64,000 nt of DNA, taken from contig NZ_CP100128.1 in the NCBI RefSeq assembly GCF_024207115.1, positions 4,588,001 to 4,652,000 on the forward strand, read 5' to 3'. The position numbers were made by a program, and so were the translations under genes. Origin of the DNA: Chromobacterium sp. IIBBL 290-4. Lineage in GTDB: Bacteria; Pseudomonadota; Gammaproteobacteria; Burkholderiales; Chromobacteriaceae. Positions 7,311-14,910 of this stretch are shown piece after piece (position 1 is the stretch's first letter; every line of letters begins with the position of its first letter). Below the pieces are notes generated by a model that searched no databases, was not told the DNA's origin, and saw only the letters and a list, made by a program, of their open reading frames with translations.

Positions 7311-8963
7311 TTAGGTCGGCGACGCCCGCGCGATGACGGCCTCGATATGGTCATGGAAGCTTTCCCGGCGAAAAAGCTGCCGACGGCCGCACTCAAGACG
7401 CAACAGCCAATCGCCTTCTGGCAAGCGCGCCTCTATCCACCCCTCTCCAGACGCCAGGCGCAGCCGGTCTCCCACGGCGGGCGCATAGGCCGCCAATGGC
7501 GCATAGTAGGCCGCATAGCCGCCAACGATATCGCAATCCGCCTCTATGGCTGCGCGCATTTCCAGCTCCCATCCCGCCGATGCGGCGGCCTGAAGAAATC
7601 GCTGGGCATCTTCGCCGATCAGATACACCCGCTCCGGCCCCATGCGGCAGCGCCCATCCTCGATGCGCTCGCTCAAGCCTGATGCAATCAAATCAGCGCG
7701 CACCACCCCCAGCCATTCGCCATTCGCATCGCGCAGCGGCTGCACGCCGACTCGCCGCTTCTCGCCGTCCAGGGCCGGCATATGCGCGCGCGGCATATCG
7801 ATGGCGCTCTCCGCCCAGCATTGCCTCCGCTTGGCCTCGTCCCGCGCCAGCCAGTCTTCCACGCGCAAGGCTTCGCGCTGCAAGAACAGCAGGAAGACGC
7901 CTTCCGCGTCGGCTGCCTGGCCATCCAGCGCGCCAGCCTCAATCGCCTGGCCAGCCCACGCGGCAAAGTCTCGATGGATCGCCTCGTTGGTTTGCGGCAA
8001 AACGTCCTGGCAACCATATGCCGCAACCAGCGCATTTTCCAGCTCAGCCGGACTGAACAAGGACACCTCCAGCTTCAGGGCGGCTCGGGCGGCTATCTGA
8101 GCCTGGCTGGCCAAGTCGCCCGCCGCGCCCTCCCGCAGCAAACCGCTCTCCATCCGCGCGTCTTCCATCTTCTGCCGGCGCGACCAAGTCGCGGAGGCCG
8201 TCCGCACCGCGGACAGGATATCTTCCGCCATTCGCGCGGCGCGCAAAGCCAGCCGCGGCTCCTCGGCCAATTTTGTCCGCCACTCCGCCAACGCCGCGCG
8301 CCAGGGCAAATCCACGCCGCCCTCGACTTCCAGCATATCCAAAAGCAGAAACGCGGCGATGGCGATGCTTGCGGCCATCAGCGCTGGACTGGCGGCCAGC
8401 CCTATGCCGCAGGCCGCCAAACCCGCCAGCCGGTAGGCTTGAGCGCCGACATCATCCGCCCCTGGGCCGCCTTCACCCTCAAGAGCCAGTTCCGACGTCA
8501 TGAAATGCGCTTCGCACTCCCGCTTGACGACATCCAGCAGTAGCGATGGATTTTCCTGTCTCTTCGCCGCGCGTTCCTGCCTAGGCAAGCCCTGCGCATC
8601 CGCGGCCTGGAAGACGGAACAGCCCTTTATCGCATAGGCGGCTGGCTCCGCGCAGCCTGAAACCCGCTTGGCGAACAACGCCAGTCCGGCTTTCGCCCCC
8701 GGCGCCAGGCTCATGCCGCGCGCTTCTATCTGGCTTAGCGTCAGCCAACGCGAATCGCAGCTGCCAGGCGATGCGGCGAGCGACAGCATCAGGTGGTTGA
8801 GCCCGCGGTAAATGGCGCCGGAAACCGGGTTGAAATGCCGCGCCGCGCCGCGGCCCGGCCGGCGCAGTCTCGCCATTCCTTCCACGGATGACTCGATGTG
8901 CGCCGCTATCTTGTCCGCCGCTTCCCGCGCATAGCCGCGCATCCTCCACGCCCTCCCCGCCAT
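7311..8963 (-). CDS. ArdC N-terminal domain protein with unknown C-terminal region
   Basis: The start is set at 8963 (MAGRAWRM) because it overlaps the upstream stop as TGATG. Of 550 residues, about 11-127 match the ArdC/antirestriction N-terminal ssDNA-binding domain: NPVSGAIYRGLN (45-56), RWLTLSQ (72-78), a Gly/Lys-rich stretch near 83-93, and CSVFQAADAQGLP (115-127), equivalent to the VFN-DQ-GLP segment of ArdC. A hydrophobic stretch follows at about 179-208 and the remaining 340 residues resemble nothing I know; no zinc-protease HExxH is seen. ArdC proteins are typical of plasmids and integrative elements. Here it ends a four-gene minus-strand unit with a PilP-like protein and a bactofilin. 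Its role in a pilus locus is unknown. Confidence 0.65.
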   Translation of the reverse strand: MAGRAWRMRGYAREAADKIAAHIESSVEGMARLRRPGRGAARHFNPVSGAIYRGLNHLMLSLAASPGSCDSRWLTLSQIEARGMSLAPGAKAGLALFAKRVSGCAEPAAYAIKGCSVFQAADAQGLPRQERAAKRQENPSLLLDVVKRECEAHFMTSELALEGEGGPGADDVGAQAYRLAGLAACGIGLAASPALMAASIAIAAFLLLDMLEVEGGVDLPWRAALAEWRTKLAEEPRLALRAARMAEDILSAVRTASATWSRRQKMEDARMESGLLREGAAGDLASQAQIAARAALKLEVSLFSPAELENALVAAYGCQDVLPQTNEAIHRDFAAWAGQAIEAGALDGQAADAEGVFLLFLQREALRVEDWLARDEAKRRQCWAESAIDMPRAHMPALDGEKRRVGVQPLRDANGEWLGVVRADLIASGLSERIEDGRCRMGPERVYLIGEDAQRFLQAAASAGWELEMRAAIEADCDIVGGYAAYYAPLAAYAPAVGDRLRLASGEGWIEARLPEGDWLLRLECGRRQLFRRESFHDHIEAVIARASPT

Positions 8964-9364
8964 CACAAACGCTCCGGCTGATACAGCGCAAAGATAGCGC
9001 GATGCCAATTCTCGGCGCGGCGTCCGCTCATCGACGCCAGCGTTTCCAGACCGGCGAGATACTCGGCGGCTATCTGCGCGAATACGGCATCCTCGCCGGA
9101 GTCGGCCGATCCGGCCGCCGCGGCCAAGTCCTCCATACCGCAGGGGTCGAACTCGACCTGATAGTCCTCCGCCAGCAGCAACAGCATGCCCATCCTCTCC
9201 ACGGCCCGCGACAAGAAAGGTACATGCGACCAGCGCGCATCCTCCTCGTCGCTCTCCGGCGCTTCGGCCTCCGCAGCCAGGCCCAGTTGCGCCCGCTCCG
9301 CCTCCGAGAAGGCGTCGACAGGCGTTCTTAGCGGAAATCCCTCATCCAGCATCATGCCATCCAT
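8963..9364 (-). CDS. Hypothetical acidic protein upstream of the ArdC-domain gene
   Basis: A 133-aa acidic protein, mostly helical, with a hydrophobic MGMLLLLAEDYQVEF centre; I do not recognise a family. It has no signal peptide. The TGATG junction with the downstream ArdC-domain gene indicates co-translation, so the two products may act together. The start at 9364 has no clear ribosome site; the Met at codon 4 is an alternative. Confidence 0.6.
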   Translation of the reverse strand: MDGMMLDEGFPLRTPVDAFSEAERAQLGLAAEAEAPESDEEDARWSHVPFLSRAVERMGMLLLLAEDYQVEFDPCGMEDLAAAAGSADSGEDAVFAQIAAEYLAGLETLASMSGRRAENWHRAIFALYQPERL

Positions 9365-9430
9365 GTCAAACCATATTGAACATCGCCAGCCCTTTCGCCC
9401 CTGGCCATCGACAACCAGGCGAACAGGAGA

Positions 9431-10189
9431 TCACGCGCTGGCGGCGACAGGACGCAGCGGCGGCGACGCTTCGCGCCCTACATCCAGGCCCCGGTACAGA
9501 CTTTCGATATCCAGACCCGACGAGGTCGGCGCCATGGCCGCTATCCTGGCCAGCGGCGACACCGCCGAGGCTGCGGCCAGTTCCTCCCGCTCCAGCGACA
9601 GCACCGGTATGGCATCCGTCACGCCCAGCGCGTCCATGCTCAACTTATCCGCGGGATGGGGCGGCATATCCAGCATGGCGATCTGCTCCACTCGCCGCAC
9701 CATGCCGGACAAGGTCGAGCCTATGTCTTGCCTCAGGGTATGGCGATAGTTGACCGTGCCGCTCACCTGCGCGGTCGGCATCAGCAGCACATGATCGGCG
9801 TAGATATCCCCATCCAGATTGCCCGCCACCACCACCACCCGCGCATGCAAATTGCCATCCACATCGCCGCCCTGGCTGACGATCACGATAGGGTCGCCGC
9901 CCGCCACCGCGCCATTCGGCATCAGATTGCCGATGACTCGCCCGGAAATCTTGACGCCTCGACCGATATAGATGTCGCCATGGATTTCCATATCGATTTC
10001 GATCAGGGAGCGGATCTGCTCGCGGGTGATGGTGGGCGAGCTTCCTTTCAGCGTTTCGCTGATGGCGTCCTCGGCCAGGCTGCGCGCCGGCGCGGCGGCA
10101 AGCGGGGGCGCGGCCTCTGCCGGCTGCGGAGTTTTGAGTTTGCTGGCGGCATCGTCGCCCAACAGCATTTTCGCGAAAAATTTACGCAT
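9431..10189 (-). CDS. Bactofilin-domain cytoskeletal protein
   Basis: The start at 10189 (MRKFFAKM) is preceded by AAGGA. The 252-aa protein has a central domain (about 62-150) of short beta repeats with regularly spaced Gly and hydrophobic residues (DMEIHGDIYIGRGVKISG, GDVDGNLHARVVVVAGNLDG), the bactofilin beta-helix pattern. It is flanked by a Pro/Ala-rich head and a long Leu/Ala-rich tail. Bactofilins polymerise without nucleotide and can position machinery, including polar type IV pilus components in Myxococcus. In this operon a scaffold for the pilus machine is a reasonable inference. Confidence 0.8.
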   Translation of the reverse strand: MRKFFAKMLLGDDAASKLKTPQPAEAAPPLAAAPARSLAEDAISETLKGSSPTITREQIRSLIEIDMEIHGDIYIGRGVKISGRVIGNLMPNGAVAGGDPIVIVSQGGDVDGNLHARVVVVAGNLDGDIYADHVLLMPTAQVSGTVNYRHTLRQDIGSTLSGMVRRVEQIAMLDMPPHPADKLSMDALGVTDAIPVLSLEREELAAASAVSPLARIAAMAPTSSGLDIESLYRGLDVGREASPPLRPVAASA

Positions 10190-10241
10190 GATATGTCCTT
10201 GTTTATGCCAGTCGCCTGGCGCACGCCTCGCTATCCGAGAG

Positions 10242-10985
10242 CTAGAGCCCCGCCTTGTAGCTGCCCCTGTCCGTTTCAATCAGCTGCGCCTGCTGGTCGA
10301 TTCTCTGTATGACCTCGCTTCCCCGGAAGCGGTCGCCCACGCGCAGCTCAATCATCTCGCCGCCGGCTTTTCTCACCCAGACCGAGGTCGAGGACATGCC
10401 CACCACCTTGCCCGCGTCATGCGCGGCTTGCGGTTTGGACGGGCGCGCCCGCCCATGCCCGCGTCCGGACAATGCGTGGAGTTCCTGTTCGAGCTTGGCT
10501 ACCCTATCCTCCAGCCGCTCCAGATCCGCTCCCGGCTTCCGCGCGGCTTGAGAAACGACGGCAGGCTGCCGCGCCGCCAGACTTTGCGGGGCAGAAGCCA
10601 TGACTGGCTTCGCGCTCGCGCCGGCATTGGCCGGATGCGCCTGCAGAGCGGGCGCCGCGGCCGGCATGGATGCCTGCGGCGCAGGCGCGCGCTTGTCCAG
10701 CACGATGGATACAGGCGGCTTTGCCGCCGCCTCTAGCGGAAGCGGCGGATATCCGGAAAACTTTTGCCATAGAAACAGCCCGGCGGCCGCCAGCGACAGC
10801 CAGGCAATCAAGACCAGCAAAATGATCTTGCGGTAATCGCGCTTAGGCCGATGCGGCTCGGCCTGTTTTCGCGCAGCCTCTTCGACACGCCCGCCCATCT
10901 CCGCCATGGGCGGCTCCAACGCATCGCCATCCAGCGCCAAGCTTTCCGCCTCGCCAAAGTCCTGACCTTTACGCATCGCAAGCAT
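10242..10985 (-). CDS. Bitopic inner-membrane protein with PilP/GspC-like C-terminal domain
   Basis: The 247-aa protein has a cytoplasmic N-terminus, one membrane helix (about 53-73), a Pro/Ala-rich periplasmic linker, a short coiled coil (about 152-171) and a C-terminal domain (about 185-245). The C-terminal pattern VGDRFRGSEVIQRID and a final strand resembles the homology region of PilP and GspC. Such proteins connect the inner-membrane platform to the secretin. A second PilP-like protein is encoded at 22482-22877. Start could also be the Met at codon 4. Its promoter region carries the AT-rich motif at 11016-11045. Confidence 0.6.
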   Translation of the reverse strand: MLAMRKGQDFGEAESLALDGDALEPPMAEMGGRVEEAARKQAEPHRPKRDYRKIILLVLIAWLSLAAAGLFLWQKFSGYPPLPLEAAAKPPVSIVLDKRAPAPQASMPAAAPALQAHPANAGASAKPVMASAPQSLAARQPAVVSQAARKPGADLERLEDRVAKLEQELHALSGRGHGRARPSKPQAAHDAGKVVGMSSTSVWVRKAGGEMIELRVGDRFRGSEVIQRIDQQAQLIETDRGSYKAGL

Positions 10986-11015
10986 CCATTCATCATTCCG
11001 GTTAAATTATGTTAT

Positions 11016-11045
11016 ATTAAGATACATACTTAATCAAACATTTTG
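11016..11045 (-). promoter_or_regulatory. Shared AT-rich promoter motif, copy 1
   Basis: Read on the minus strand, AATGTTTGATTAAG is directly followed by TATGTATCTTAAT. The 16-nt string AAGTATGTATCTTAAT recurs exactly at 14269-14284, and TGTTTGATwwAG recurs at 26238-26260 and 26319-26341. It lies between divergent genes of the pilus locus, so it may serve one or both. A common regulator site or a shared promoter is inferred. Confidence 0.5.
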
Positions 11046-11115
11046 TCAAAGTGATGGATTGGCAATCCACAATCCTCCCTCCGCGCAAAACACAGCCCTC
11101 CCGAGTGGGAAAGCC

Positions 11116-12048
11116 ATGAAGCATTCTTTGAAAAATCTCGCCTGCCTATCCTCGCTCATCGCCGCGCTGCTGGCTGCCTTCTCCTGGCTGGGCCTAAACG
11201 CTTCACCTGCCGGCAAGAGCGCCGCCGCATTGCTGCTGCTAGGCATGGCGCTGGGAAGTTTTTTAAATGTGCTGGTCCATCGGCTGCCCCTGATGCTGGC
11301 GCAGCGCTGGCGCCAGGAGTGCGCGGACTATATGGGCCTGCCCATCCCCGACGCCGCCGGGCTCAGCTTGCGCCATCCGCGTTCGCATTGCCCTTCCTGC
11401 CTCGCCCCTCTGCGCGCCTGGCAGCTGATTCCTTTGTTGAGCTATGTGCTGCTGCGCGGCGAATGCGCCGCCTGCGGCGCCAGAATCAGCTTGCGCTACC
11501 CCCTTGTGGAAACCGCCTTCGGCTTGGCGTCCGCCTGGATAGGCTGGCGCCATGGGCTAGATGGGCGCGCGCTGGCGGAAATGACTTTTCTATTTCTGCT
11601 GGCCGCCCTGGCCCTCATCGACCACGATGCCCAGCTGCTGCCCGATGTTCTGACTCAAGCGCTGCTCTGGCTAGGCCTGGCGTGCAATATTCCAGCGTTA
11701 TTCGCGCCGCTGCGGGACGCGGTCCTCGGCGCCATGGCCGGCTACTTGGCCATGTGGGCGATAGCGGCCGCCTTTCAGGCTTGCGCGGGAAAAAGCGGCC
11801 TGGGCAGAGGGGATTGGAAGTTGATGGCGGGAATGGGCGCCTGGCTGGGATGGCAGACTATCCCGTTGATCATCGCGCTCGGCGCCCTCAGCAGCGCCAT
11901 CTACGGCGGCGCGAGAATCCAGCTCAAACGCATCGATGGCAGCCATCCGCAGGCATTTGGCCCGCACCTGATCGCCGCGTGCCTGATCGCTCACTGGAAG
12001 GGAAAGGAAATCCTGGCTTGGTATCTGGGCCTGGCCATGTCTTTCTGA
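11116..12048 (+). CDS. pilD: Type IV prepilin peptidase / N-methyltransferase
   Basis: The ATG at 11116 gives 310 aa; a TTG at 11059 would only extend a non-conserved leader. It is a polytopic A24-family aspartic protease: the cytoplasmic cysteine tetrad is present (C92-P-S-C95 and C117-A-A-C120), as are the catalytic Asp in LIDHDAQLLPD (D169) and GRGDWK (D233). It should cleave the leader from the pilin encoded at 17304-17876 and methylate the new N-terminus. In R64 the equivalent gene is pilU. It is divergent from the PilP-like/bactofilin unit. Confidence 0.92.
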   Translation: MKHSLKNLACLSSLIAALLAAFSWLGLNASPAGKSAAALLLLGMALGSFLNVLVHRLPLMLAQRWRQECADYMGLPIPDAAGLSLRHPRSHCPSCLAPLRAWQLIPLLSYVLLRGECAACGARISLRYPLVETAFGLASAWIGWRHGLDGRALAEMTFLFLLAALALIDHDAQLLPDVLTQALLWLGLACNIPALFAPLRDAVLGAMAGYLAMWAIAAAFQACAGKSGLGRGDWKLMAGMGAWLGWQTIPLIIALGALSSAIYGGARIQLKRIDGSHPQAFGPHLIAACLIAHWKGKEILAWYLGLAMSF

Positions 12049-12073
12049 ACCCACCCGCCTCTTGCGCCAAATA

Positions 12074-12093
12074 AAAAAACCCGCTTACGCGGG
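12074..12093 (-). terminator. Rho-independent terminator overlapping a stop codon
   Basis: On the minus strand CCCGC-GTAA-GCGGG is followed by seven T. The TAA stop of the 231-aa gene lies in the loop. A short stem but a good T-run. Confidence 0.7.
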
Positions 12094-12780
12094 CGGGAGC
12101 GATCGACTGCGGGCATCCTTCATCACATCGGACGGCGCCTCTCCGCAGAGCAAGCGCCTGAGCAAGCCTTGCTCGAACTCGCCCAGCACCGCCATTCTCC
12201 TCGCCACTCTATCCGCCAGCCCCTTGGCGCAGTGCGCCTCCTCCAGCGTGATATTGATCATCAAGTCCTTGCGATACTTGGCATTGCCGCGCATGCGGAA
12301 GAAATCGAGCAAATTGCGATCAATCGCCGCGGCGCTTGCGGCGTCGACGCCGGCCCCAGACACAGCGGACGATGCCTTGTGACGACCTCGCCCATCCACA
12401 GGCACAACTTCCAGCGGCGCGATGGCGCTATCCACAACCATCCTCGTCAGCGACGTGTGGCCAGCCACCGCGGCCCGGCGCACCGCCGCCGCGTCCAGCG
12501 CGGTAATGGAAGCATTGCTCATTGGAAACAAGGCAGCCAGCGAGACATCGCCAAGCGCATCGCCATCCGCCAACGCCACCGTGCGCAAAAAGAATTTCGC
12601 GACATTGCTTTCCGTCATCGACGGCGGCGGCGCGCCATCGACAAAGGCCTGGGCTTTCCATTCCTCAAACTGCCGCTGCAATGCTGACGGCACCTCACCC
12701 CGAAAATAGTACGCTCGCAATTCTTCCGGCAGAACAACCGCAAACTGACGTTCATACACCGGTATGTTCACCGTAGACAT
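12085..12780 (-). CDS. Unrecognised 231-aa protein of the pilus locus
   Basis: No family recognised. The protein has no signal peptide or membrane helix. The N-terminal third includes aromatic motifs (EELRAYYFRGEVPSALQ), the middle is Ala-rich, and the C-terminal third is a helical region with DFFRMRGNAKYRKDLMINI and VARRMAVLGEFEQGLLRRLL. It lies 31 bp after the 170-aa gene and ends in its own terminator, so the two are probably co-transcribed. A cytoplasmic accessory role in the pilus locus is only inferred from position. Confidence 0.6.
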   Translation of the reverse strand: MSTVNIPVYERQFAVVLPEELRAYYFRGEVPSALQRQFEEWKAQAFVDGAPPPSMTESNVAKFFLRTVALADGDALGDVSLAALFPMSNASITALDAAAVRRAAVAGHTSLTRMVVDSAIAPLEVVPVDGRGRHKASSAVSGAGVDAASAAAIDRNLLDFFRMRGNAKYRKDLMINITLEEAHCAKGLADRVARRMAVLGEFEQGLLRRLLCGEAPSDVMKDARSRSLPPA

Positions 12781-12811
12781 TTGTCACACCTTATTGCGCT
12801 AGATACGCTCA

Positions 12812-13324
12812 TCACCGAATGACACCCTGCTCTTTGAGGGCAGGAACCTCCCCCTTCGCGACACGCTCCATGCGGGATTGCAACGCGATGAGCTGAGGCA
12901 AGCTGGTCGCGGCGGAAACCGACAGGCTGGGCATGGCCGCCCGCTGCAGCATCGCGGCCTCCACATCGCTATTGGCCACCACAAATGCAACGATGGGATC
13001 GCGGTCCGGGGAGTGCGTTTTGGAAAAACCCACCACGACAAAAACCTGCGAAGCCGGCACCGCGCCCCCCGCCCGCGGAGCGCCCCCTTCCTGCATCAGA
13101 CACGCCTCCTCGCCGGATGCGATTCGGTTCATATAGGCGACATAACGTCGCACTTCAGTCAGGCTCATTGTGCCAGCAGGCTGAAACTGAGGCATGCAAC
13201 GCTTCGCCAAGCTGGAAGCGACCGCCGCCGTCTCGGCTATCACATAAATCGAGGCTGACGCGAATGCCTTCTTCAACTTTGTCCAATAACCAGCCACCAA
13301 AAATACGCGCCCGTCATCATACAT
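12812..13324 (-). CDS. Unrecognised 170-aa protein built from two repeats
   Basis: The protein is an internal duplication: residues 27-81 align without gaps to 114-168, with 15 of 55 positions identical by eye, including M-P, S-L, M-x-R-x-A-x-G-E and L-x-x-x-G. Each half is preceded by a short VF-V-G strand (7-12 and 94-99). No signal peptide or known domain. It precedes the 231-aa gene on the minus strand. A dimer-like fold within one chain is likely; function unknown. Confidence 0.6.
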   Translation of the reverse strand: MYDDGRVFLVAGYWTKLKKAFASASIYVIAETAAVASSLAKRCMPQFQPAGTMSLTEVRRYVAYMNRIASGEEACLMQEGGAPRAGGAVPASQVFVVVGFSKTHSPDRDPIVAFVVANSDVEAAMLQRAAMPSLSVSAATSLPQLIALQSRMERVAKGEVPALKEQGVIR

Positions 13325-13714
13325 TTCATTCCCTCACTCAGTTTACTTGAGTAACCTAAGCTCCCAGGCACCGCCAGGCGGTTACAGTTTCTTTTAGTTT
13401 CATTACTACTAGAGTGTACCACAAGGCTTAAAAAATTCATTTTCACGCAGAGCAGACTTGCCCCGGCATGGACAAGCCACGCCTGGGCAAAATGACCAGC
13501 CCGCTTCACGGATCAATGCACAGTCACACACTCCCGACCTCCTCGATAGTCAAGTCCGGAACCCGGCGAACTTGAGTCTACGCAAATTAGTGCAAATAAA
13601 TACAGTTCATTTTCATACTAAATTGATGTAGTCTGGGCTTTCCGCCCCAAACCGCAGACCTCCCCGGCCTCCCTTGAGCCCAAAACACTGAAGCAGCCGA
13701 GCAAGAAAGCCAGA
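13325..13714. other. Non-coding gap of 390 bp
   Basis: No convincing gene. It should hold the promoter of the 170-aa gene. Visible elements: TTACT-TG-AGTAA at 13344-13355, a GTAACC/GGTTAC inverted pair at 13351-13356 and 13380-13385, and TTCATTTTCA twice (near 13436 and 13608). Frames in this gap lack codon bias or ribosome sites. Confidence 0.5.
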
Positions 13715-14155
13715 CTATAACGCTCGATAAATATTGAATTGCAGCCATTCAGACATTCGCTCCACCCAACGAATGAACTCAAAGGCGCTGCCCACCAGTC
13801 CTTGCAGCTCCTCCTCCATCGCAGAATCCTGCCCATCCTGCGCCGACCAGCAAATCGCCGTTTCCAGGCTTTGAATCAAATATTCCTTGATACAGATCCT
13901 GCGTCCAAGCTCACCGGCATCCTCGCGGGTCAACACGCCAACCGCCATCGCCTCATCAATCAAACAAGTCAGCAGCAGGGTTTTTTGCGCAATGTCCTTC
14001 AGCACCGCTTGTATTTTCCTCATACCAAACCTTTTCACCCTTCCGACCCTATCCAGGGGTAGCTTCAGCAACAACTCTAGGATCGACATCCCGGCTGCAC
14101 CCCGCTTGGCGCGCTCCAAACGCCAACCGTCATCCTCGCCATCAAAATCGCCCAT
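13715..14155 (-). CDS. Unrecognised 146-aa protein of the pilus locus
   Basis: A mostly helical cytoplasmic protein of unknown family; the central part (KIQAVLKDIAQKTLLLTCL) and the C-terminal helices are amphipathic, and the N-terminus is acidic then basic. No signal peptide. The start at 14155 could be replaced by the Met at codon 23 (MSILELLL). Upstream lies the AT-rich motif found at other pilus promoters, which argues that it belongs to the same regulon. Confidence 0.5.
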   Translation of the reverse strand: MGDFDGEDDGWRLERAKRGAAGMSILELLLKLPLDRVGRVKRFGMRKIQAVLKDIAQKTLLLTCLIDEAMAVGVLTREDAGELGRRICIKEYLIQSLETAICWSAQDGQDSAMEEELQGLVGSAFEFIRWVERMSEWLQFNIYRAL

Positions 14156-14268
14156 GATTGGAACTTGCCGCCCGTCATCACGGAAAAATGACTATCAAAC
14201 AGCATGATATTTCCCACCCCAATCCTGAAGCCAATGCCGTCGTCAACTCATTGCTCATTTAATAATTT

Positions 14269-14296
14269 ATTAAGATACATACTTTAACACAACTTT
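14269..14296 (-). promoter_or_regulatory. Shared AT-rich promoter motif, copy 2
   Basis: On the minus strand GTGTTAAAGTATGTATCTTAAT; the last 16 nt are identical to the copy at 11016-11031. It lies about 115 bp upstream of the 146-aa gene. Confidence 0.5.
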
Positions 14297-14910
14297 TTAT
14301 TAAAAAACGCTCAATAATCCACAGGCAAAACCCAATACTTCTTCAGGAAGTGACATGATTAGCAAACCGGCATTTATTACTAGGCTTATAGGTAAAACCA
14401 GCAGGATCCAGCCGTATCATCGTAGCAATGCGAACACACCACCCTTCTTTCAAAACATTCCAACCCGACTTTTATTAATTAAATTATTTAAAATAAAATA
14501 TTTTATTATTTAAAATAAACCAAACAGCCGCCAAAAACCCGTGATGCGCATAATCCACGCCATCGACAATAAAATTATTTGGAATAAGCAAATAATTATT
14601 AGCGATATAAAAAACACGCAAACCATTCGGCCTGCAAGTCATTGTCATTAAAAAAAACTCATGGCTGATGAGCTGTTCGCGCTCATCATCAGGGTGGAGT
14701 CGAGGGGGAAGGGGAAGAAAACGGCGCCGCAAACGGCCTTGCTTGGCCAAGCGCCCAACTAGAGGGAGGTTTCGTTCAAACAGTCATACACGCTGAGGCG
14801 GGGAGGCTAACGAAACCCCCGCATGACCCGCGCAGCCGAAGCCACCTGCTCCCGGCTGCGCGATATATTCAGCGCTTCCTGCCCTGGCTTGGATCATTGC
14901 GGCGCCAGGA
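14297..14910. other. AT-rich non-coding stretch with inverted repeats
   Basis: No supported gene. It contains a 16-bp perfect palindrome of A and T (14492-14507) inside a repeated TTATTTAAAATAAA block (14484-14519), and a 13-nt inverted repeat with one mismatch (14764-14776 and 14809-14821, core GGTTTCGTT/AACGAAACC). An 88-codon frame (14484-14750, minus) has no ribosome site and crosses the AT-rich block; I do not call it. The block is a plausible H-NS-type binding region or the scar of a lost element. Confidence 0.45.

Noticed and set aside
14484..14750. An 88-codon minus-strand frame in the AT-rich gap
   Set aside because: No ribosome site, abrupt change from Arg/Pro-rich to Phe/Asn-rich composition, no recognisable domain.
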